From contig NZ_CP175563.1 in assembly GCF_046097065.1 (NCBI RefSeq), positions 1,674,001 through 1,738,000 on the forward strand: a stretch of 64,000 nt of DNA. Direction: 5' to 3'. Shown in pieces: positions 58,740 to 64,000 of this stretch. The position numbers were made by a program, and so were the translations under genes. The stretch is from Syntrophus buswellii. Its GTDB lineage: Bacteria; Desulfobacterota; Syntrophia; Syntrophales; Syntrophaceae. The notes under the pieces are model-generated. The model worked only from the letters and a program-made list of their open reading frames with translations. It was not told where the DNA came from and made no database searches. How positions within the stretch are numbered: the stretch's first letter is position 1; the number at the start of each line of letters is the position of its first letter.

Positions 58740-59834
58740 ATGAAGAAAATCCTCTTCGTCATCCTTTTTTTTCTTTCGGGATGTTCAATGCCCGTTCAGG
58801 AGAACCGTTCCTGGACGCCATTCTGGAATGAGGATTCAACGCTGATGGGATTTAAGGATTCTGAGGATCGCATAAGAATCGCCCCCAGATATGCGCACTT
58901 TTCAACGGCCCGAACATTCGAAAAGATTCTCGCCGTCATGGAGCAGAAAAACGGCGGGTTCGAGACATCCTATCTGACGAAATCCGGAAAAGTCGTCGGA
59001 CGGGGCAATGTCTATATGATCGACAACGGACCGGACTGCGAAAGTGAAGGCTTTATCCGATTCCGGGATCGCACAACGGGCAAGGCGGGTCTCTATGACA
59101 GCCAGGGAAATGTGGCGATCCCCGCGGAATATGACGATCTTACCAATGTCCGGAATGGACTGGTCGCGGCCCTGAAAGGCGCAGAGAAGAAATACTGGGA
59201 TGGCGACGACATCCGTGGGTGTGGTCACTACAGCTGGGCTGGAGGAAAAGAAATTCTTGTCAATACACATGATCACATCCTGATCGATCCCTTCAACCTT
59301 GATCCGCACCTGGACTTTTTCTCATTGAGAATCACAGATCATCCTCTCGAGGACCCCAATCAACGAACCTTCCTTGGTGTGGACGGCCGATATTACTCCT
59401 TTCTCGACTACAAGAAGGAATTTTCTTCATGGCTCAACGATTTGATACGAAACGGCCTTTCCAGAAAGGCGCTCCTGGATTGTTCATACGGAACCATTTA
59501 TTTCTGGAAAGAACCGGATGGCTGGACATCTGAAAGGAGCCCCCAATTTGTCGAAAGAAACTTCGAGCTCATCAGGGGCCGACTTTCGGACATTCTTCGT
59601 GAAAAGGCCGATTATTTCATTTCAATGGACGGCCTGAATCCCTTTATTTTTGAAGGGTCTGAATTTGCAGGTTACTTCAACAACTGCGGGGAACCGAAGC
59701 CGTGGCGGTATCCGGTGATGAGTGTCGTCATCAATCGCAACAGGGAAGGGCATTTCCGGCAGGACCATTTTGATTTCTTAAGGACGGAAAAGGGGTATAA
59801 ACTGATCAGCGTGTCGCTGGGAAATGAACAATGA
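58740..59834 (+). CDS. WG-repeat-like outer lipoprotein, hypothetical
   Basis: 364 aa from ATG 58740 (MKKILFVILFFLSGC, lipobox LSGC). The body contains WG-repeat-like units: RIAPRYAHFSTARTFEKILAVME, SGKVVGRGNVYMID, KAGLYDSQGNVAIPAEYDDLTNVRNGLVAALK. The C-terminal half is unrecognised. No clear ribosome-binding site precedes the ATG. The longer open frame from 58542 overlaps the FmdB gene and is not favoured. Confidence 0.65.
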   Translation: MKKILFVILFFLSGCSMPVQENRSWTPFWNEDSTLMGFKDSEDRIRIAPRYAHFSTARTFEKILAVMEQKNGGFETSYLTKSGKVVGRGNVYMIDNGPDCESEGFIRFRDRTTGKAGLYDSQGNVAIPAEYDDLTNVRNGLVAALKGAEKKYWDGDDIRGCGHYSWAGGKEILVNTHDHILIDPFNLDPHLDFFSLRITDHPLEDPNQRTFLGVDGRYYSFLDYKKEFSSWLNDLIRNGLSRKALLDCSYGTIYFWKEPDGWTSERSPQFVERNFELIRGRLSDILREKADYFISMDGLNPFIFEGSEFAGYFNNCGEPKPWRYPVMSVVINRNREGHFRQDHFDFLRTEKGYKLISVSLGNEQ

Positions 59835-59985
59835 CCACGATGCCGGAAAATCGGCACGCCGGAGTCCTTCCCGCCAATCCGGCCCCGTATTCTAACCGAT
59901 TCCTCTTAAGGTTCCTGTCCGGGAAAGAACTGGACGTCCCCCTACGTCATTACGCACCGCATTGAGGCGGATCATGATTTTATCG

Positions 59986-60014
59986 TTGCCAAAAGAAATT
60001 TTATCCATTATAAG
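59986..60014 (+). promoter_or_regulatory. Sigma-70 promoter of adk
   Basis: TTGCCA (59986-59991), a 17-base spacer, TATAAG (60009-60014). Leader about 45 bases; GAAAGGAG before the ATG at 60066. Confidence 0.7.
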
Positions 60015-60065
60015 GGGGCAGTTTTCTGACAAATTGCATTTTCACATGAAAGGAGCTTCAGGGGC

Positions 60066-60740
60066 ATGAATATTCTCATTTTTGGACCCAATGGGAGTGG
60101 TAAAGGAACGCAGGGCGCGATCGTACAGAAGAAATTTAATGTTCCCCATATTGAAACCGGGGTTATTTTCAGGGAAAACATCTCCAAGGGAACGGACTTG
60201 GGAAAAGAGGCCAAGGCCTATATCGACCGCGGGGATCTGGTTCCAGACAGCATCACCATCCCCATGATCCTCAACCGGATCAAACAGGACGACTGCAAGA
60301 GCGGCTGGCTGCTTGACGGTTTCCCCCGCAACCTGGCCCAGGCCGAAGCCATGTGGGATGCCATGCAGAAGGAAGGAATCAATCTGGACAATGTCATTGA
60401 AATCGTTCTCGACCGGCAGACATCGAAGAACAGGATCATGGGACGAAGGCTCTGCGCCGTTGACAACAACCATCCCAACAACATCTTCATCGACGCCATC
60501 AAGCCGGTTGAAAAAGACGGTAAAATGGTCTGCCGGGTCTGCGGCAGCGACAAGTTGACGACCCGCGCCGACGATCAGGACGAGGAAGCCATCGGCAAAC
60601 GGCATGACATTTATTATGACCCCAAAACGGGCACCCTGGCTGCGGTGAATTTCTTCAAGGAGAGGGTCAAGGTCATCGAAGTTGACGGTCTTCCTGGAGT
60701 GAAGGAAGTATCCGAGGATCTGCTCAGTAAACTTTCCTGA
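60066..60740 (+). CDS. adk: Adenylate kinase
   Basis: Interconverts 2 ADP with ATP plus AMP; central where acyl-CoA is activated to AMP and PPi. 224 aa: P-loop FGPNGSGKGTQ (usually GAPGAGKGTQ), AMP site ETGVIFRENISKG and GWLLDGFPRNLAQAEAM, and an enlarged LID (about residues 125-180) with putative zinc ligands Cys-x2-Asp (LCAVD) and Cys-x2-Cys (CRVC). Own promoter and terminator. Confidence 0.92.
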   Translation: MNILIFGPNGSGKGTQGAIVQKKFNVPHIETGVIFRENISKGTDLGKEAKAYIDRGDLVPDSITIPMILNRIKQDDCKSGWLLDGFPRNLAQAEAMWDAMQKEGINLDNVIEIVLDRQTSKNRIMGRRLCAVDNNHPNNIFIDAIKPVEKDGKMVCRVCGSDKLTTRADDQDEEAIGKRHDIYYDPKTGTLAAVNFFKERVKVIEVDGLPGVKEVSEDLLSKLS

Positions 60741-60765
60741 GGTTCATCTTCTCTCTTTTTTGCTA

Positions 60766-60802
60766 AAAAAAAGCCTTCCAGATATTCCGGAAGGCTTTTT
60801 TA
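60766..60802 (+). terminator. Terminator of adk
   Basis: AAGCCTTCC (60771-60779) pairs with GGAAGGCTT (60789-60797), loop 9; flanking A and T runs extend the stem and provide the T tract. Confidence 0.85.
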
Positions 60803-60886
60803 TCTGAAGCCGGCGCAAAAGGCTATCGGACAGGATTGTTAAGCGTTATACGTAAATCAACCTTCAAGGACGAATCAGAATTAGAG

Positions 60887-62683
60887 ATGGATTATATACG
60901 CAATTTCAGCATCATAGCCCATATCGATCACGGAAAGTCCACGCTGGCAGACCGTTTGATCCAGTTTACCGGCGTCTCCGACGAACGGACCTTCAAGGAC
61001 CAGATGCTCGACAATATGGACATAGAACGGGAACGGGGAATCACGATCAAGAGCCAGGCCATTACCCTCCCCTATAAGGCAAGGGACGGCAGAACCTACA
61101 GCCTGAACCTCATTGATACGCCGGGGCATGTGGATTTTTCCTACGAGGTTTCCCGTGCCCTGGCCTCCTGCGAAGGCGTCCTGCTGCTTATTGACGCGGC
61201 CCAGGGGGTTCAGGCTCAGACGGTGGCCAATCTCTATCTTGCCATGGAACACGATCTGGAAATCATCCCGGTAATCAACAAGATCGATCTGCCCTCGGCC
61301 GATGTGGAGCGGGTGATCGAGCAGATTGACGATGAACTCGGGCTGGATTCCGAAGGGCATCTGAAATGTTCCGCCAAGGCGGGAACCGGCATTGAGGAAA
61401 TCCTGGAAGCCATCGTTCATCGCATTCCGCCGCCGAAAGGAAATCCTGAAGCCCCCTTGGCGGCTTTGATCTTCGATGCCCATTACGATGCCTTCCGCGG
61501 GACGATCATCCACTGCCGGATCATGGACGGCACGGTGAAAAGCGGCGACACCATCCGCTTTATGTCCAACTCGGCCACCTATCGGGTGGAGGAAACGGGT
61601 CATTTCCTGCTTCAGAGAGAAAAACGACAGGCCCTGTGCGCCGGTGAAGTGGGATACATCATTGCCGGGGTCAAGACCGTCTCCGATGTTCGCACGGGGG
61701 ACACGATTACCCTGGATGAAAATCCCTGCTCCCATCCTCTTCCGGGTTTCCGCGAGGTCAAGCCGGTGGTTTTCGCCTCCATCTATCCCATTGCCTCCGA
61801 CGACTATGAAGATCTCAAGACCGCCCTGGAAAAATACCAGCTGAACGACGCCTCATTCATCTACACGAAGGATTCTTCCGCCGCTCTTGGGCAGGGATTC
61901 CGCTGCGGGTTCCTCGGCCTTCTTCATCTCGAAGTGGTCCAGGAAAGGCTGGAACGGGAATACGACCAGTCGATCATTCTTTCCGTCCCCAGTGTCCGCT
62001 ATCGATTTACCCTGAAGGACGGGTCCGTCTTCTATGTAGACAATCCGGCCCACTATCCGGGAAGCTCTTCCATCGAGCTGTCCGAAGAACCCTATATCCG
62101 CGCCACCTTGATGCTGCCGGAACGGTACCTCGGTGCGGTGATGAAATTATGCATGGAAAAACGGGGGACGAACTCGACGCTGAACTATCCAAGCCCCGGC
62201 CGGGTCGAACTGATTTACGAACTGCCTCTTGCCGAGGTGATCTACGATTTTTATGACCGCTTCAAATCCGTTACCCAGGGATACGGCTCCTTCGACTATG
62301 AAGTGATCGACTACCGGGAAGGCCAACTGGTCCTGCTGGATATCCTGGTCAACGGGGAACGGGTGGATGCCCTGTCGCAGATTGTCCACCGGGACCGCGC
62401 CCGCGCCCGCGGTCTGCAGGCCTGCGAACGGCTCAGGGAGGAGATCCCGCGCCAGATGTTCAAGATCGCCATCCAGGGGGCCATCGGGGGGGAAATCATT
62501 TCCCGGACCACCATCTCAGCTTTTCGCAAGGACGTCATCGCCAAATGTTACGGGGGAGATATCTCCCGGAAGCGCAAGCTTCTGGAAAAGCAGAAAAAAG
62601 GCAAGAAGCGCATGAAGATGATCGGACAGGTCAGCATTCCCCAGAGCGCCTTTCTCTCCGTATTGAAGTCGGACGCCGACTGA
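60887..62683 (+). CDS. lepA: Elongation factor 4 (LepA)
   Basis: Ribosomal back-translocase GTPase, 598 aa from ATG 60887 (MDYIRNFSIIAHIDHGKSTLADRL); the TTG at 60836 adds an atypical leader. G2 ERERGITIKSQAI, G3 DTPGHVDFSYE, G4 NKIDLP and the unique C-terminal domain (LGAVMKLCMEKRGTNST, FKIAIQGAIGGEIISRTTISAFRKDVIAKCYGGDISRKRKLLEKQKKGKKRM) are intact. Confidence 0.98.
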   Translation: MDYIRNFSIIAHIDHGKSTLADRLIQFTGVSDERTFKDQMLDNMDIERERGITIKSQAITLPYKARDGRTYSLNLIDTPGHVDFSYEVSRALASCEGVLLLIDAAQGVQAQTVANLYLAMEHDLEIIPVINKIDLPSADVERVIEQIDDELGLDSEGHLKCSAKAGTGIEEILEAIVHRIPPPKGNPEAPLAALIFDAHYDAFRGTIIHCRIMDGTVKSGDTIRFMSNSATYRVEETGHFLLQREKRQALCAGEVGYIIAGVKTVSDVRTGDTITLDENPCSHPLPGFREVKPVVFASIYPIASDDYEDLKTALEKYQLNDASFIYTKDSSAALGQGFRCGFLGLLHLEVVQERLEREYDQSIILSVPSVRYRFTLKDGSVFYVDNPAHYPGSSSIELSEEPYIRATLMLPERYLGAVMKLCMEKRGTNSTLNYPSPGRVELIYELPLAEVIYDFYDRFKSVTQGYGSFDYEVIDYREGQLVLLDILVNGERVDALSQIVHRDRARARGLQACERLREEIPRQMFKIAIQGAIGGEIISRTTISAFRKDVIAKCYGGDISRKRKLLEKQKKGKKRMKMIGQVSIPQSAFLSVLKSDAD

Positions 62684-62709
62684 GAGCCCATCAGGAAGGT
62701 AAACGCACC

Positions 62710-63912
62710 ATGCAGAAACGGGTCCTGAGATCGCCGCCGGTGCAGGCTGGGAAAATCAAGGAGGGAAATGCCCATCGCGGACGCACAGAGGAGCAGCGCC
62801 CCGGCCTTTATCTGCACATCCCCTTCTGCACAGCCAAGTGCCGTTACTGCAACTTCTTTTCCGTCACGAAGGTCTCCGAGATCCCCCGCTTCCTGAAGGC
62901 GCTGTTCAAAGAAGCCCTCCTCCAGGGGGGGGGGATCGGCTCCTTCGACACCCTTTATATCGGCGGCGGCACCCCCTCCCTTCTTGCCCCCTTCCAGCTG
63001 TCCGAACTTTTTTCCCATCTGCGGAAGACCTATGACATCTGTGAAGACGCCGAAGTGACCATGGAAGTCAATCCAGCGGATGTGGGGTTGCCTGTGCTCG
63101 CGCAGATGCGCGCCCTGGGAATCAACCGACTGAACATCGGGGTGCAGTCCTTCGACGATACCCTTCTTGCCTTCCTCGGACGAAGGCACGACGGCAACCA
63201 GGCGATTCAGTCCATCATGGCGGCCCGGCAGGCCGGGTTCGATCATGTCGGCATCGACCTGATCTATGGAATACCGGGACAGACGCGTCAGGCCTGGAAG
63301 AAGGCTTTGGAGTATGCGGCATCCCTGAACATTCCCCATCTTTCCTGCTACCAGCTCACCCTGGAGCAGGACACGCCCCTCGGCAAAAGCTGCGCTCAGG
63401 GCCTGTTCAAAATTCCCGATGACGATGAACTCTTTGAATTTTTCATGGACACCTCCGAATTTCTCGAATCATCGGGATACACCCACTATGAGGTTTCCAA
63501 CTTCGCCCTCGGTGAGTCCTTCGTTTCCCGCCATAATTCAAAATACTGGCGGCACATCCCCTATCTCGGGCTGGGCCCGGCGGCCCACTCCTTTGACGGG
63601 TGTAAACGTTGGGAAAATGTCCGCTCCCTGGAATGCTACCTCCAGCGACTGGAGAGAGGCGAGCTTCCCGTTGAAAGCTGCGAGGAGCTGACGAACGAGG
63701 AGCTGCAGCTTGAGACCCTTTTTCTGGGCTTTCGAACCAAGGCGGGCATCGACCTTGGAGCCTTTTCCGAGAGGTTCGGGGTTGATCTTCGGGCGAGCAA
63801 AAAAGATTTTTTGAAGCCGCTTCTTTCTGCGGGTCATCTTCGAATCGCCGATGGCCGGCTGCAGCCGACTCGGACAGGCATGGCCCTGGCCGATGCCTTT
63901 GCACTGCTTTAA
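62710..63912 (+). CDS. hemW: Radical-SAM haem chaperone HemW
   Basis: 400 aa from ATG 62710 (AGGAAGG upstream). Radical SAM cluster motif FCTAKCRYCNFF (Cys-x3-Cys-x2-Cys) with the HemW-specific next residues, then TLYIGGGTPSLL, EVNPADVG, LNIGVQSFDD, YGIPGQTRQAW, and HYEVSNFAL...SRHNSKYW...LGLGPAAHSFD. HemW proteins bind haem and lack true coproporphyrinogen oxidase activity. The N-terminal 35 residues are an unusual basic leader before the LHIPFC core. Confidence 0.93.
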   Translation: MQKRVLRSPPVQAGKIKEGNAHRGRTEEQRPGLYLHIPFCTAKCRYCNFFSVTKVSEIPRFLKALFKEALLQGGGIGSFDTLYIGGGTPSLLAPFQLSELFSHLRKTYDICEDAEVTMEVNPADVGLPVLAQMRALGINRLNIGVQSFDDTLLAFLGRRHDGNQAIQSIMAARQAGFDHVGIDLIYGIPGQTRQAWKKALEYAASLNIPHLSCYQLTLEQDTPLGKSCAQGLFKIPDDDELFEFFMDTSEFLESSGYTHYEVSNFALGESFVSRHNSKYWRHIPYLGLGPAAHSFDGCKRWENVRSLECYLQRLERGELPVESCEELTNEELQLETLFLGFRTKAGIDLGAFSERFGVDLRASKKDFLKPLLSAGHLRIADGRLQPTRTGMALADAFALL

Positions 63913-64000
63913 ACGATACCCCTACCCTGAAAGGCGGGGGGCCTTCATGCGGACACCGAAGAATCGGCAATGCGAAACGGTTTCCTGCCGCTCTTCTTGG
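63913..64000 (+). other. Window end, no feature
   Basis: 88 bases after hemW with no reading frame or signal that I can support. Confidence 0.5.

Noticed and set aside
62545..62709. Upstream extension of hemW
   Set aside because: It is the shifted frame of the lepA 3' end; the ATG at 62710 has its own ribosome-binding site.
1..64000. CRISPR arrays or rRNA genes
   Set aside because: No regularly spaced short repeats and no rRNA-like sequence were seen on either strand.

Overview
The window reads as chromosome of a motile, strictly anaerobic Desulfobacterota (deltaproteobacterium) close to Syntrophus. Reasons (inference from gene content and order, no search run): a deltaproteobacterial flagellar cluster (flhA-flhF-flhG-fliA, a FliL-like gene, flgFGAHIJ, flgM, flgN), a PEP-CTERM protein, two 6-phosphofructokinases with different phosphoryl-donor signatures, a Tat-exported fumarate-reductase-like flavoprotein, and a homoserine dehydrogenase paired with a phosphoglycerate-mutase-like gene.

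Layout. 1-14.7 kb: late flagellar cluster on the plus strand. It begins inside flhA and runs through flhF, flhG, fliA and a string of small flagellar-associated genes (FliL-like, a histidine-kinase-like protein, a coiled-coil protein, a membrane/helix-turn-helix protein, a FliK-like protein and a free-standing FlhB C-terminal domain). A good sigma-54 (-24/-12) site sits just before flgF and a near-consensus sigma-28 site just before flgM, so the promoter hierarchy can be read from the DNA. 14.7-19.2 kb: two small minus-strand genes, a Tat-exported flavoprotein, a 0.9 kb gap holding a possible structured RNA, and a PEP-CTERM protein.

19.2-28.2 kb: a roughly 9 kb integrated element in the 3' end of tRNA-Lys(CUU). 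The intact tRNA (28138-28213, minus) and a displaced 39-bp copy of its 3' end (19218-19256) flank a tyrosine integrase, an AlpA/excisionase-like gene, a two-gene cargo (SHOCT lipoprotein and ferritin-like secreted protein) and a pile of mobile-element debris. The debris comprises three identical 1527-bp IS701-type insertion sequences, remnants of two IS21-like elements, the 5' stump of an IS1634-like transposase, and the 3' half of a different tRNA-Lys (UUU). The 4-bp target duplications of IS copies 2 and 3 only make sense if the 691 bp between them has been inverted exactly at the IS boundaries. Undoing that inversion also reconnects an IS21 left end to its istA start codon.

28.2-64 kb: ordinary chromosome. 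It holds dtd, guaB and dnaE; the hom / phosphoglycerate-mutase-like / thioesterase / TPR operon; purM-purN; two convergent phosphofructokinases; rpmB; a biotin carboxylase and carboxyltransferase operon ending in a DUF4911 gene that lacks a standard start codon; an EF-G paralogue, mogA, and a cluster of small metabolic and repair genes; ligA, acyP, an aminotransferase, an FmdB protein, adk, lepA and hemW.

No CRISPR array or rRNA was seen. The most novel material is the transposase-type inversion in the island, its orphan tRNA-Lys(UUU) fragment, the DUF4911 gene without a normal start, and several paralogues whose diagnostic residues differ from the textbook enzyme.
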